Of a stretch of 64,000 bases of DNA, positions 33,090 through 41,714 are shown piece by piece. Position numbers and translations under genes: made by a program. Position 1 is the first letter of the stretch. Every line of letters begins with the position of its first letter. The stretch lies in NCBI RefSeq assembly GCF_009936375.1, contig NZ_AP022332.1:1-64000 (forward strand). The letters run 5' to 3'. The DNA is from Methylosinus sp. C49. GTDB taxonomy: Bacteria; Pseudomonadota; Alphaproteobacteria; Rhizobiales; Beijerinckiaceae. The notes below the pieces were generated by a model that saw only the letters and a list, made by a program, of their open reading frames with translations, ran no database searches and was not told the DNA's origin.

Positions 33090-33377
33090 TCAATAATAAT
33101 AGTAGCGACGGCGACGCCAGTAACGCGGCCGATAATACCGGCGCCAGTAGCGGCGACGCCAGCGCGGACGCCAGACGCGGCGGCGGTAGTACCAATAGGT
33201 CTTTTCGACCTGCGCGCGCTCGAGATCGTCCGGCGTCGCCACAGCAGCCTCGGGAGCCGGCTCCGGCGCCCGAGGCGCCTCGAGCGGCGCGACCGAGGTG
33301 AGGGCGTGAGAGGGGCCGGCGACCAGCGCCGCCGCCGCGCCGACGACGAAAAATTTCATGAAAGAACGACGTTCCAT
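33090..33377 (-). CDS. Exported protein with an Arg/Tyr/Trp-rich tail
   Basis: A 95-residue protein. The signal peptide is MERRSFMKFFVVGAAAALVAG, followed by SHA. An Ala/Pro/Glu linker follows (about 28-55), then a tail of about 35 residues made almost only of Arg, Tyr and Trp, ending RRRRYYYY. GGAGG lies 7 nt before the ATG at 33377, so this start is well supported over a longer frame. Proteins with such tails recur in Hyphomicrobiales but have no known role to me; binding to polyanions or the cell wall is conceivable. Confidence 0.75.
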   Translation of the reverse strand: MERRSFMKFFVVGAAAALVAGPSHALTSVAPLEAPRAPEPAPEAAVATPDDLERAQVEKTYWYYRRRVWRPRWRRRYWRRYYRPRYWRRRRYYYY

Positions 33378-33747
33378 CGACTTTCCTCCATAGAAGCCGT
33401 CACGCCGACGCGGGACGCGCCTTTCGCGCGCGCGGCTCATCCCCAAAGAAATCGGGCCGTTCCGGCGGCCGGCAAGGCCTTCGCCGTCTTTCCGCCGCGC
33501 GCCGAGCGTAAAAGGGCGGATGACGATGAAACCTTTTCGGAACTACGGCGTTTTGCTTATGCGGCGCCGGGCGGGAAGACCGAATGATCGAATAGATTCA
33601 AATGTAACCCGGTTTTGTGACGATAGAGCGGCGGGAAAAACGACGGGAATTTTGAAAAATCTGGTCCAGCTTTTGCGTGACCACGGCGGTTCGGGCGGCG
33701 GAGCGGCGTTTCGGACGGAAGCCGACAAACAACGCCGCAAGAAGACT
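33378..33747. other. Intergenic between divergent genes
   Basis: About 370 bp between two divergent starts. It must hold promoters for both. The right half is AT-richer (33530-33660), but no convincing promoter pair was identified. An in-frame upstream extension of the next gene exists but has shadow-like composition. Confidence 0.4.
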
Positions 33748-34191
33748 ATGGGAATTCCGAAGATGCATTCCGACGGCGCAGGAGAGTTTCGTTCGCAGGA
33801 CGGAGAAAAGGTCATGCTCGTCACCGATCTCATCCATTCATGCTCGAACGACAAGGTCGCGCAGGCGGCGACTTTCTGCATCGGAGGCGTTTTCGCCGAG
33901 AGAGTCCGCGCCGTCGCGCAGGAGAATGGCGTCAGCGAAGGTCGTTTCGTCTCCGTAGTGGTGCGCGATTTCGCGCTGCGGGCCGATGAGGCGGAGCGCG
34001 CGCAGCTGGCGCGCGAGATGGCCGGCTGCGATCAGCCGATCCTCAGCGGGCTGCGCAGGGTGGTGGAGAAGGCGTTGGAAGGCGGCGCGCAATTCGCCGA
34101 TGACGTGAAAAGCTTCGGACTGCCTTTCCTGCGGCGCGACGGCGGCCTCACCTTCGAGGGCGTCGCTCCCCTGCAGCGCGCCGCGCGCTGA
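33748..34191 (+). CDS. Conserved hypothetical protein, helical
   Basis: A 147-residue protein. The first 20 residues are polar; then come VMLVTDLIHSCSNDKVAQAA, an FAERVRAVAQENGVSEGRFV segment, and amphipathic helices to about 125. The VSEGRFVSVVVRDFALRADE part resembles short helical pairs seen in small alphaproteobacterial proteins, but I cannot name a family. ATG at 33748 is chosen; AAGAAG lies close upstream and the longer frame is implausible. Confidence 0.65.
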   Translation: MGIPKMHSDGAGEFRSQDGEKVMLVTDLIHSCSNDKVAQAATFCIGGVFAERVRAVAQENGVSEGRFVSVVVRDFALRADEAERAQLAREMAGCDQPILSGLRRVVEKALEGGAQFADDVKSFGLPFLRRDGGLTFEGVAPLQRAAR

Positions 34192-34309
34192 GACGAGCTC
34201 GCGCCTATCGACGGCCTCTCTTGCCGGAGGCCCCTCTTGCCGGCGGCGCGCCTGGCGGCGACAATGCCGCCGCACGACCGTCTCTCGGGCGAATCGGCGA
34301 AGGCGGGGC

Positions 34310-34963
34310 ATGTCGGGACTGATCGACGAAGCGCAGATCGTCTCCATTCTGACGACCTATGGCTATTGGGCCATATTCATCATCGTCGCGTTGGAGAGCG
34401 CCGGCATACCGCTCCCCGGCGAGACGACATTGGTCGGCGCGGCCATCTACGCCGGCCACTCCGGCAATATCGACATTCGCTTCGTCATTCTTGCCGCCGC
34501 GGCCGGCGCGATCGTCGGCGACAATATCGGCTTTTGGATCGGACGCGAGTTCGGCGTGAGGCTGCTGATGCGCTATGGCTCGTACATTGGCGTCGGGCCG
34601 CCGCAATTGCGCCTCGGGCAATATCTCTTCATGCGCTGGGGCGGCTCCATCGTGTTCTTCGGCCGCTTCATCGCGCTGCTGCGCATATTGGCCGCCGTGC
34701 TCGCCGGCGCCAATCACTTCGATCCGGTGAAATTCCTGTTTTACAACGCCGCAGGCGGCATTTGCTGGGCGCTGGTCTTCGGCCTCGGCGGCTATGTTTT
34801 CGGCGCGGCCATACATCGCATCGCCGGCCCGATCGGCTGGCTGGGCCTCGCCGGCGCGATTCTCGGCGCCTTCCTGCTGTGGCGCTATTGGAAGATCCAC
34901 GAGGAGCGGCTGACGAAGGAGGCCGAGGCGCATTTCGAGCGCATCGGTCATCGCCGGCCGTGA
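34310..34963 (+). CDS. DedA family membrane protein
   Basis: A 217-residue inner-membrane protein of the DedA/SNARE-associated family, implicated in lipid carrier or phospholipid scrambling and membrane homeostasis. It shows the family helix ALESAGIPLPGETTLVGAA and the signature FFGRFIALLRILAAVLAGAN (F/Y-GRF-xxxxR). The end is GGICWALVFGLGGYVFG with a basic C-terminal helix. About five hydrophobic segments. Stands alone. Confidence 0.9.
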   Translation: MSGLIDEAQIVSILTTYGYWAIFIIVALESAGIPLPGETTLVGAAIYAGHSGNIDIRFVILAAAAGAIVGDNIGFWIGREFGVRLLMRYGSYIGVGPPQLRLGQYLFMRWGGSIVFFGRFIALLRILAAVLAGANHFDPVKFLFYNAAGGICWALVFGLGGYVFGAAIHRIAGPIGWLGLAGAILGAFLLWRYWKIHEERLTKEAEAHFERIGHRRP

Positions 34964-34991
34964 CGCGCGGACGCGCGAGCTATCCTCCGCC

Positions 34992-35903
34992 TCACGCCTC
35001 GCTTTCAGCCGGCACGGGCGCGAGGCGCCCGGCCTCCCAGCCGATGATCGCCTGCTTTCGCGTCAGCCCCCAATGATAGCCGGTGAGCGCGCCGCTCGCG
35101 CCGAGCACGCGATGGCACGGCACGATGAAGGAAACGGGATTGCGCCCGACGGATGCGCCCACCGCCCGCGCGGCGCCGGGCTTGCCGAGCCGCCGCGCGA
35201 TCGCGCCGTAAGTGGTCGCCCGGCCCATGTCGATGTCGAGCAGCGCCTCCCAGACCGAAACGTCGAATTCCGAGCCGATCAGCACGAGGCGCAACGGTCG
35301 GTCCGGCCGCCATTCCGCCGGATCGAAAGCGCGCCGCGCGAAATTTGCGGTCGCCGCGTCGTCGAGCGAAAATCGCGCCTTCGGCCAGCGGCGGCGTAGA
35401 TCGTCCAACGCCTCCGCGCGCGCGCCGTCGACGAAGCCGAGCCCGGCGAGGCCGCGCTCTGTCGCGACCAAAATCGCCTCGCCGAAGGGCGAAGGATGGA
35501 AGCCATAGCGCATCTCCAGCCCCTCGCCGCCGCGCTTATATTCGCCGGGCGTCAGCGCGTCATGGGTCACGAAGAGATCATGCAGCCGCGAGGGGCCGGA
35601 AAGACCGAGCGAGAGAGAGGCGTCGAGGAGGCTCGTCTCCCCGCCGAGCAGCGCGCGCGCATGGCGCAGCGTCAGCGCCTCGAGGAAGGCCTTGGGCGAG
35701 AGTCCCGCCCAGCGCCGGAACAAGGCGCGTAAATGCGCTTCGGACAGGGCCGCCGCCTCCGCCATCTCCTCGACCGAGGGCTGCCGGCGCCAATTCTCGC
35801 CGATGAAGCGGATCGTCTCCGCGACCTTGGCGTAATCCTCCTGCGGCCGCGTTTCGGCGAGGGGAGGCAGGGTGTCGGAGCAAAGGGTCATGCGGCGCAT
35901 CAT
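34992..35903 (-). CDS. AraC-type regulator fused to O6-methylguanine-DNA methyltransferase (Ada-like)
   Basis: A 303-residue fusion. Residues about 20-110 form an AraC HTH (EEMAEAAALSEAHLRALFRR, then ALTLRHARALL). Residues about 130-300 form the Ogt suicide methyltransferase with the active cysteine C263 in IVPCHRVLG and the helix YGAIARRLGKPGAARAVG. The N-terminal zinc-cysteine domain of E. coli Ada is missing, so it should repair O6-alkylguanine and may regulate transcription but not sense phosphotriesters. Similar short Ada forms are common. It converges with dedA across 28 nt. Confidence 0.92.
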   Translation of the reverse strand: MMRRMTLCSDTLPPLAETRPQEDYAKVAETIRFIGENWRRQPSVEEMAEAAALSEAHLRALFRRWAGLSPKAFLEALTLRHARALLGGETSLLDASLSLGLSGPSRLHDLFVTHDALTPGEYKRGGEGLEMRYGFHPSPFGEAILVATERGLAGLGFVDGARAEALDDLRRRWPKARFSLDDAATANFARRAFDPAEWRPDRPLRLVLIGSEFDVSVWEALLDIDMGRATTYGAIARRLGKPGAARAVGASVGRNPVSFIVPCHRVLGASGALTGYHWGLTRKQAIIGWEAGRLAPVPAESEA

Positions 35904-35939
35904 GGCGCGCGCGGCCGGGCGTCGCCACCCGAAAACGCG

Positions 35940-36437
35940 TCAGGAATAGAACGGCCCGCGCTTGGCCTCCGCCAGCGCGCGCGAAAGCTCCTCGGCGAGC
36001 GCGGCCTTCTGCTCCGGCGCGAGAAAGCCGCCGATCTCGACGCGCTCGCCGCGCGAGACGAGCAGCACGCGCTGCATGCCGAACTCCTCGTCCTCTTCCG
36101 TCTCGAGCCGCAGCCAGTAAGTGTCGAAACGCCGCTCCCGCCGCAGCCCATAGGCGCTCTTCTTCACAATGACGAGCTCGAAGGGGGTGAGGCTGATGCT
36201 CTCGAACGCCCTGGCCGAACGAAAGCTGACGCGCAGCGCGACATAGAGCGCCAGCACGTCCAGCCCCATGAAGCCGACGACCGGCCAGGCGCCGAGAATA
36301 TAGAAGGGAACCGACAGCGCGCATGTTCCCGCGCCGAACAGCAGGATGAACACATGCGCCTGCCGCAGCGTCATCGACCGATGCGGTATCAGCCGCGTCT
36401 GATAAATGGCTTCCGCAGAAGGAGCGCTCGCCGTCAC
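35940..36437 (-). CDS. DUF2244 membrane protein
   Basis: A 165-residue integral membrane protein. Two adjacent helices lie at about 27-70 (AHVFILLFGAGTCALSVPFY, then VVGFMGLDVLALYVALRVSF). A cytoplasmic beta-rich domain follows (LTPFELVIVKKS, YWLRLETEEDEE, GGFLAPEQKAALAEELSRAL), the DUF2244 pattern. Starts with GTG at 36437 and is divergent from nth with 44 nt between starts. Function unknown. Confidence 0.85.
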   Translation of the reverse strand: MTASAPSAEAIYQTRLIPHRSMTLRQAHVFILLFGAGTCALSVPFYILGAWPVVGFMGLDVLALYVALRVSFRSARAFESISLTPFELVIVKKSAYGLRRERRFDTYWLRLETEEDEEFGMQRVLLVSRGERVEIGGFLAPEQKAALAEELSRALAEAKRGPFYS

Positions 36438-36481
36438 GCCGCCGCCTTTCGTTCTCCAGAACGTCGAGTTATAACGCCTTT

Positions 36482-37171
36482 ATGCCGAACGAAAAGAGCT
36501 CGCTCGCCAAGGCGCGGCGTCCTGCATCGCCGCGTAGCCGCGAGGCTGCGCGCATCGATGAGATTTTCGCGCGTCTCGAGGCGGCCGATCCGCACCCCAA
36601 AGGCGAGCTCGAGCATGTGAATATCTTCACTCTGCTCGTCGCCGTGGTGCTCTCCGCCCAGGCCACCGACGTCGGCGTCAACAAGGCGACGCGCGCTCTG
36701 TTCAAAATCGCCGACACGCCGCAAAAAATGCTCGCGCTCGGCGTCGAAGGGCTCTGCGGCTATATCAAGACGATCGGCCTCTATCCGACCAAGGCGAAGA
36801 ATGTCATCGCCCTCTGCGCGCAGCTGATCGAGAAGCACGGCGGCGAGGTTCCCTGCGACCGTGAGGCTTTGCAAGCGCTGCCGGGCGTCGGCCGCAAGAC
36901 CGCCAATGTGGTGCTCAACATCGCCTTTCATGTGCCGGTGATCGCGGTGGACACGCATATCTTCCGCGTCTCCAACCGGCTGCCGCTCGCCAAGGGCAAG
37001 ACAGTCGATCAGGTGGAGGCGGGCCTCGAGAAAATCGTGCCCGAGCGTTTCAAGCTCCACGCGCATCACTGGCTGATCCTGCATGGCCGCTATGTGTGCA
37101 AGGCGCGCAAGCCCGAATGCGAGCGCTGCATCATCGCCGATCTCTGCCGCTTCGAGGGCAAGACGATCTGA
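36482..37171 (+). CDS. nth: Endonuclease III
   Basis: A 229-residue bifunctional DNA glycosylase/AP lyase acting on oxidised pyrimidines. The helix-hairpin-helix LPGVGRKTANVVLN carries the catalytic Lys and is followed by VIAVDTHIFRVSNRL with the catalytic Asp. The C-terminal [4Fe-4S] loop has C-x6-C-x2-C-x5-C spacing (CKARKPECERCIIADLC). A basic N-terminal extension of about 25 residues precedes the core. The last six codons are duplicated in the DNA just after the stop. Confidence 0.95.
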   Translation: MPNEKSSLAKARRPASPRSREAARIDEIFARLEAADPHPKGELEHVNIFTLLVAVVLSAQATDVGVNKATRALFKIADTPQKMLALGVEGLCGYIKTIGLYPTKAKNVIALCAQLIEKHGGEVPCDREALQALPGVGRKTANVVLNIAFHVPVIAVDTHIFRVSNRLPLAKGKTVDQVEAGLEKIVPERFKLHAHHWLILHGRYVCKARKPECERCIIADLCRFEGKTI

Positions 37172-37189
37172 GAGGGCAAGACGATCCGA
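37154..37189 (+). repeat. 18-bp tandem duplication across the nth stop codon
   Basis: GAGGGCAAGACGATCTGA (37154-37171), the last codons of nth with its TGA, is followed directly by a copy at 37172-37189 in which TGA has become CGA. One base differs. It does not change the nth product but marks a recent small duplication. Confidence 0.85.
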
Positions 37190-37577
37190 CGGCCAGCTCG
37201 CTCTTTTCGGGCCGGAATGTGCGCCAGCGCACGAACGCCGCCCCGCTCTCCCGCTAGACCAAAGCCATAGTCTGGCCGCGTGGAGGGAGGGGTCATGCGT
37301 TTCGAATTCTCCGCCCCTCGCGCGCGCCGGACCGAGGCCACGAATCAGAAACCATTCATTAACGCAGCCCATAAAAAAGGCGGGTCGCGGCCGGTTTCGC
37401 AGGCGCCCGCGCCGGTCGGCATTACGCGTATTATTTTCAGACAATTAGAGCGAAGCCAAAGCCCGGCGGAGCACAATCTCCACGCTTGTCGCGCCGCGCG
37501 CTCCGACTTATACGAACGTCTCCGCTTTCGCGCGGCCAGGCGCAGTTTCCGGCGTTTCGCCGTCACATCACGGCTCC
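37190..37577. other. Intergenic before fzlA
   Basis: About 390 bp with no supportable gene. An AT-rich spot with a run of A lies at 37370-37380 and another at 37425-37445; either may belong to the fzlA promoter. No hairpin or known motif recognised. Confidence 0.4.
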
Positions 37578-38270
37578 ATGCCCACTCTCTATCATCACCC
37601 GCTCTGCCCCCATTCCCGCTTCGTGCGGCTGATTCTCGCCGAATACGGGATCGAGACGACGCTGGTCGAGGAGCGGGCGGCCGAGCGGCGGCGGGAATTT
37701 CTGACGCTCGATCCGGCCGGCAAGACGCCGGTGCTGGTCGACGACGACGGGACCGTGATTCCGGGCGCGAGCGTCATTGTCGAATATCTCGAGGATTGCC
37801 TGCCGCCGGACTTCCGCGGCCTGCGGCTGATGCCGGCTGGCCTGCACGAGCGCATAGAGACGCGCCGGCTGATCGAATGGTTCAATGTCAAATTCTTCGA
37901 CGAGGTGACGAATTATCTCGTCATGGAGAAAGTCTACAAACGCTTTCTCGCGCCGGAGATCGGCGGCGGCGCGCCGGACATGGACCTGCTGCGGGTCGCG
38001 CGCGCCAATCTGCGTCCCCATATTCGCTATATCGGCTATTTGACCGAGGCGCGGCGCTGGCTGGCGGGCGAATCCCTCACCTATGCGGATTTCGCCGCTG
38101 CGGCTCATCTTTCCTGCGTCGACTATCTGGGCGACGTGCCATGGGACGAAGACGAGACGGTCAAGCATTGGTATCAGCGGATCAAGTCGCGGCCGGCCTT
38201 CCGTCCCCTGCTGGCCGATCGCACGCCGGGCATGACGCCGGGACCGGTCTACGCCGAGCTGGACTTCTGA
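37578..38270 (+). CDS. fzlA: FtsZ-binding GST-like protein FzlA
   Basis: A 230-residue glutathione S-transferase fold. The thioredoxin-like half begins MPTLYHHPLCPHSRFVRLIL and continues FLTLDPAGKTPVLVDDDG. The helical half contains FFDEVTNYLVMEKVYKRF. The C-terminus is strongly FzlA-like: AAAAHLSCVDYLGDVPWD, YQRIKSRPAFRPLLADR and a final AELDF. FzlA binds and curves FtsZ filaments and is needed for constriction in Caulobacter and relatives. It is encoded directly before queG, with which it overlaps or abuts. A generic GST is the alternative, but the C-terminal motifs favour FzlA. Confidence 0.85.
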   Translation: MPTLYHHPLCPHSRFVRLILAEYGIETTLVEERAAERRREFLTLDPAGKTPVLVDDDGTVIPGASVIVEYLEDCLPPDFRGLRLMPAGLHERIETRRLIEWFNVKFFDEVTNYLVMEKVYKRFLAPEIGGGAPDMDLLRVARANLRPHIRYIGYLTEARRWLAGESLTYADFAAAAHLSCVDYLGDVPWDEDETVKHWYQRIKSRPAFRPLLADRTPGMTPGPVYAELDF

Positions 38271-39385
38271 CCCTCGAGCAGGCGCTGCGCCGCCGCGCGG
38301 CCGCGCTCGGCTTCGATCTCTGCGCCATTACGTCCGCCGACGCCCCGGCAGAGACCGGCGAGCGTCTCGCGCAATGGCTCGAATCTGGCGCCCAGGGCGA
38401 TATGGAGTGGATGGCGGAAACCGCCGAGCGGCGCGCCGCGCCGAAGGCGCTGTGGCCACAGGCGCGCTCCATAATAATGCTCGGGGTCGACTATGGCGCG
38501 TCCGGCGATCCGCTGGCGACGCTGGCGAAGCCCGATCGCGGCGCCGTCTCGCTCTACGCGCGCCGCCGCGATTATCACGAGGTCATAAAGGGAAGGCTGA
38601 AGCAGCTCGCCGGCTTTCTGCTGGCGCAGGCCGGCGGCGGCGAGGTCAAGGTCTTCGTCGACACGGCGCCGGTGATGGAAAAACCATTGGCGCAGGCGGC
38701 GGGGCTCGGCTGGCAGGGCAAGCACACCAATCTCGTCTCGCGGCGCTTCGGCTCCTGGCTGCTGCTCGGCGCGATCTTCACCGACCTTTTGCTTCAGCCG
38801 GATGCGCCGGAGGAGGATCATTGCGGCTCCTGCCGCGCCTGTCTCGACGCCTGCCCGACCAAGGCCTTTCCGGCGCCGTATCGGCTCGACGCGCGGCGCT
38901 GCGTCGCCTACCTCACCATAGAGCACAAGGGCCAGATTCCGCGTGAGTTCCGCGCCGCCGTCGGCAACCGTATCTTCGGCTGCGACGATTGCCTCGCCGT
39001 CTGCCCCTGGAACAAATTCGCCCGAGCGACGCGGGACGCCAAGCTGGCCCTGCGCGAGGACCTATCCGCGCTTCCTCTCGCCGATCTCGCCGCGCTGGAC
39101 GACGCCGGCTTTCGCGCACTCTTCGCTGGAACGCCGGTCAAGCGGCTCGGCCATGCGCGCTTTCGGCGCAATGTCGCCATAGCGATCGGCAATTCGAAAA
39201 ACCCTCGCCTCGCCGCCGCGGTCGAGCCGCTGCTCTCCGATTTTTCGGCGCTCGCGCGCGGCGCATCCGTTTGGGCGCTGGCGCGGCTTCTCTCTCCGGG
39301 AGACTTTTCCGCTCTCGCCGGGAAAGCTCTCGCTGCGGAAGAAGACGTAGCGGTTCGCGACGAGTGGGCAAAAGGACACACCTGA
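38267..39385 (+). CDS. queG: Epoxyqueuosine reductase QueG
   Basis: QueG reduces epoxyqueuosine to queuosine in tRNA with cobalamin and two [4Fe-4S] clusters. Motifs: KVFVDTAPVMEKPLAQAAGL, GWQGKHTNLVSRRFGSWLLL, then ferredoxin-like clusters CGSCRACLDACPTKAF and CDDCLAVCPWNKF, and a C-terminal HEAT-like helical region. Homology starts at LLTLEQALRRRAAALGFDL. No ATG, GTG or TTG exists at that point; a CTG at 38267 overlaps the fzlA stop as CTGA. The nearest in-frame alternatives are TTG 38168 and ATG 38141, both inside fzlA. The start is therefore uncertain and the family part begins near 38267. Confidence 0.9.
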   Translation: MTLEQALRRRAAALGFDLCAITSADAPAETGERLAQWLESGAQGDMEWMAETAERRAAPKALWPQARSIIMLGVDYGASGDPLATLAKPDRGAVSLYARRRDYHEVIKGRLKQLAGFLLAQAGGGEVKVFVDTAPVMEKPLAQAAGLGWQGKHTNLVSRRFGSWLLLGAIFTDLLLQPDAPEEDHCGSCRACLDACPTKAFPAPYRLDARRCVAYLTIEHKGQIPREFRAAVGNRIFGCDDCLAVCPWNKFARATRDAKLALREDLSALPLADLAALDDAGFRALFAGTPVKRLGHARFRRNVAIAIGNSKNPRLAAAVEPLLSDFSALARGASVWALARLLSPGDFSALAGKALAAEEDVAVRDEWAKGHT

Positions 39386-39514
39386 CGAAAAAGTGACGCC
39401 GCGACGCAGATTGCCGCGGCGCAACGCCGGCGCATCCATGGATTCGCCACAGCACAAACAGTAGAGTTCCCTGCGCCGCCTTCGGGCGCGCGCCTCACGC
39501 CGAACGCCGCCGCC

Positions 39515-40747
39515 ATGCCCAATGTTTCGCGACGCACAATAGATGATCCAGCCGCCGAGGCGGCGCGCCTTTTGGCGCGTCTCAGCATCATGCTGCTGTT
39601 CATCATCTCGCAGCTGGCGCCGATCCTGACGCGGCAGACCATCTATATTCTGCTGCCCATCGGCGCCGCGCTGCTGCTGCTCTCGGCCAGCCTCGCGCCG
39701 GAGACGCGACGCTTGCGCGAGATCGCCGTGCTGGCGCTGACGCCGACCGCGCTCGCCGCTTTCTTCTTCGTCGGCTGGACGGGCTTGTCGCTCGCCTGGA
39801 CGCCCTTCGGCGCCGGCCCGGCCGAGCGCTACGCCAAGAGCGCCGCGACCTTGGCGTTGGTCGCCGCCGCCTGCGCTCTGCTGCCGGCGCGCACCAAGAC
39901 ATCCAATCTCAATCTGCTGCCGATCGGCACCGGCGCCGCAGCCGCGGCCCTCGCCGCCGTCGCTTTGCTTTCGGCGAGCGGCGGCGATCAGCCGCTCGAT
40001 CTCGACAGCAATGCTCTGCAGCGCGCCGGCCTCGGGCTTGCGCTGGCGATCTGGCCGGCGCTCGGCGCGCTGGCGCTGCGCGGACGCTGGGTTTCTGCCG
40101 CCCTCTTCGCTGTCGTCGGCGTCGCCGCCTGCCTGCTGGCGCGCGCGCCCAATGCGCTGCCCGCGCTTATGGCCGGCGCGCTGGCGTTGGCGCTGTCCTT
40201 CGGCAAGGCGCGCCGCGCCGGCTCTCTGCTGGCCATCCTCTCGGCGGCGCTGATCCTGCTGGCTCCGCTTGCGCCGATCCTCGTGCATCTCGTCGCGCCC
40301 GAGCGCCTGCCGGCCTTCGCCGCTCCGCTCGAGACATGGGGCCGAATCATCGCCAATGATGGGCCCCGGCTCTTCATCGGCCATGGCTTCGGCGCGGCGG
40401 TGTTCGGCGTCGCCGGCCATTATCTCTACCCGGACACGCCGCGCAGCCTGCTGTTTCAGGTTTGGTTCGATCTCGGCGTTCTCGGCGCGCTCGGCCTCGC
40501 CGCCGTCGTCGCCCGCGCTTTTTATGTCATCGGACGGACGCGGCCGGTGCTCGCGCCCTTCCTGCTCGGCGGCTTGGCGACGGGTCTGACGATCTGCGTG
40601 CTGGGACCGGCGGCCGAGCAGCTCTGGTGGCTGACGCTCGCCGGCCTCAACGCCATCGGCTACGCTCTGGTGCTGAAAGGGCAGTTTCGAACGCGCCGTC
40701 CGCGCCTCGAGCCCAATGGCGGCATGGGGCGCATCGTCGTCCGCTGA
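39515..40747 (+). CDS. Polytopic membrane protein, O-antigen ligase-like
   Basis: A 410-residue protein with about ten hydrophobic segments (for example LSIMLLFIISQLAPILTRQT and IYILLPIGAALLLLSASLAP). A larger hydrophilic loop around residues 270-310 contains ETWGRIIANDGPRLFIGHGF and LLFQVWFDLGVLGALG. This layout, with a G-x-G-F and F-N/F-D loop, resembles Wzy/WaaL O-antigen ligase or polymerase family proteins. No neighbouring polysaccharide genes. Substrate unknown. Confidence 0.65.
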   Translation: MPNVSRRTIDDPAAEAARLLARLSIMLLFIISQLAPILTRQTIYILLPIGAALLLLSASLAPETRRLREIAVLALTPTALAAFFFVGWTGLSLAWTPFGAGPAERYAKSAATLALVAAACALLPARTKTSNLNLLPIGTGAAAAALAAVALLSASGGDQPLDLDSNALQRAGLGLALAIWPALGALALRGRWVSAALFAVVGVAACLLARAPNALPALMAGALALALSFGKARRAGSLLAILSAALILLAPLAPILVHLVAPERLPAFAAPLETWGRIIANDGPRLFIGHGFGAAVFGVAGHYLYPDTPRSLLFQVWFDLGVLGALGLAAVVARAFYVIGRTRPVLAPFLLGGLATGLTICVLGPAAEQLWWLTLAGLNAIGYALVLKGQFRTRRPRLEPNGGMGRIVVR

Positions 40748-40757
40748 AACTCGTCTC

Positions 40758-41060
40758 TTATTGCGGGCAAGCGATTCCGCGGGCGACGCTGACCTGACCA
40801 TCCGAGCCTTCGACGCGGGTGACGGCGAGCACGCAATCCTCGTCATCGGGGCCATAGGCGCGACCGATCAGAATCGCCGGACCATCGCCGAAGGGACGCA
40901 GCGCCGTCACGCTGTCGCCGAGCGTCGTTTTCGTAATTGACGATGGCGCGGCCAGAGCCTCGAAACGCGCGCCGAGCGACGGCGTGGCGGCGACAGACGC
41001 GCCGAAGCTGGCCGCGACCGTCACGGCGAGAAGGATTCGCGAATTTTTCGATAGGCCCAT
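40758..41060 (-). CDS. Small exported protein, unknown
   Basis: A 100-residue protein with a signal peptide (SRILLAVTVAASFGASVAAT) and a mature part of about 75 residues with two cysteines (DEDCVLAVTRVEG and a terminal GIACPQ), probably disulfide-linked. It converges with the O-antigen ligase-like gene. No family recognised. Confidence 0.65.
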   Translation of the reverse strand: MGLSKNSRILLAVTVAASFGASVAATPSLGARFEALAAPSSITKTTLGDSVTALRPFGDGPAILIGRAYGPDDEDCVLAVTRVEGSDGQVSVARGIACPQ

Positions 41061-41225
41061 GATCCGACGCTCCCGGCGAAGGGCCCACTGGAGCGAGGAA
41101 TTCTCCCCGAAGCGTCGGCCGCGCCTCTCATGGGCTGTAACGCGGCGACGTCGGTCATGGTTGCAGGGACCGTAGAAACCGAAAAGGCGAGGCCGAAGCC
41201 TCGCCTCAATGCCTCGCCTTTCGCC

Positions 41226-41564
41226 TCACTCGCAGACGCGGGTGGGTCGATAGCCGATGATGTCGCCATATTCATCGAACACCGGGCGACGCTCGCGCCA
41301 GCAGCGATAGGGCGGCGGCGCTTCATAGACCGGCGCCGGATAATAGGCCGGCGCGCCATAATAGGGCGGGGGCGGCGGAACCGGACGCGCGGCTCCGCCG
41401 GCGAGAGCGCCGAGCGCGAAGCCGCCGATGCCCGCGGCGATGGCCGCGCCAGGATCGCCCGCAGCGGCCGGCGCGGCCGTCACGATCGGCGCGACGCCGA
41501 GGCCGAGCGCGACGAGCGCGCCCGCGATTTTTCGTGCCGAAATCTCCCTCATGACTCTCTCCAT
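41226..41564 (-). CDS. Small exported Gly/Pro/Tyr-rich protein
   Basis: A 112-residue protein. A signal peptide (IAGALVALGLGVAPIVTAAP) is followed by a glycine-zipper-like segment (GAAIAAGIGGFALGALAGGA), then a Pro/Tyr stretch and a C-terminal RCWRERRPVFDEYGD...TRVCE with two cysteines. This layout is common for small alphaproteobacterial cell-envelope proteins. Start could be GTG 41567, ATG 41564 or ATG 41552; GGAGGG precedes 41564. Confidence 0.7.
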   Translation of the reverse strand: MERVMREISARKIAGALVALGLGVAPIVTAAPAAAGDPGAAIAAGIGGFALGALAGGAARPVPPPPPYYGAPAYYPAPVYEAPPPYRCWRERRPVFDEYGDIIGYRPTRVCE

Positions 41565-41714
41565 CACCCTCCGGGGCGGCGCTCGGACGGCCTGTCCCCG
41601 AGTCGCGCCACCAGCCGCGCGCCGAGCGCGTCGATGAAAGCCAGAAAACGTAAATGAACGGCGAAAACGTGGCCGTCTCGCTCGTGCTTTTTCAAATTTC
41701 GGCGAGTGATGCGT

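Noticed and set aside
37280-38266. Upstream extension of the queG frame through fzlA
   Set aside because: The translated extension is Arg/Ser-rich and unrelated to QueG, and fzlA occupies this DNA in another frame.
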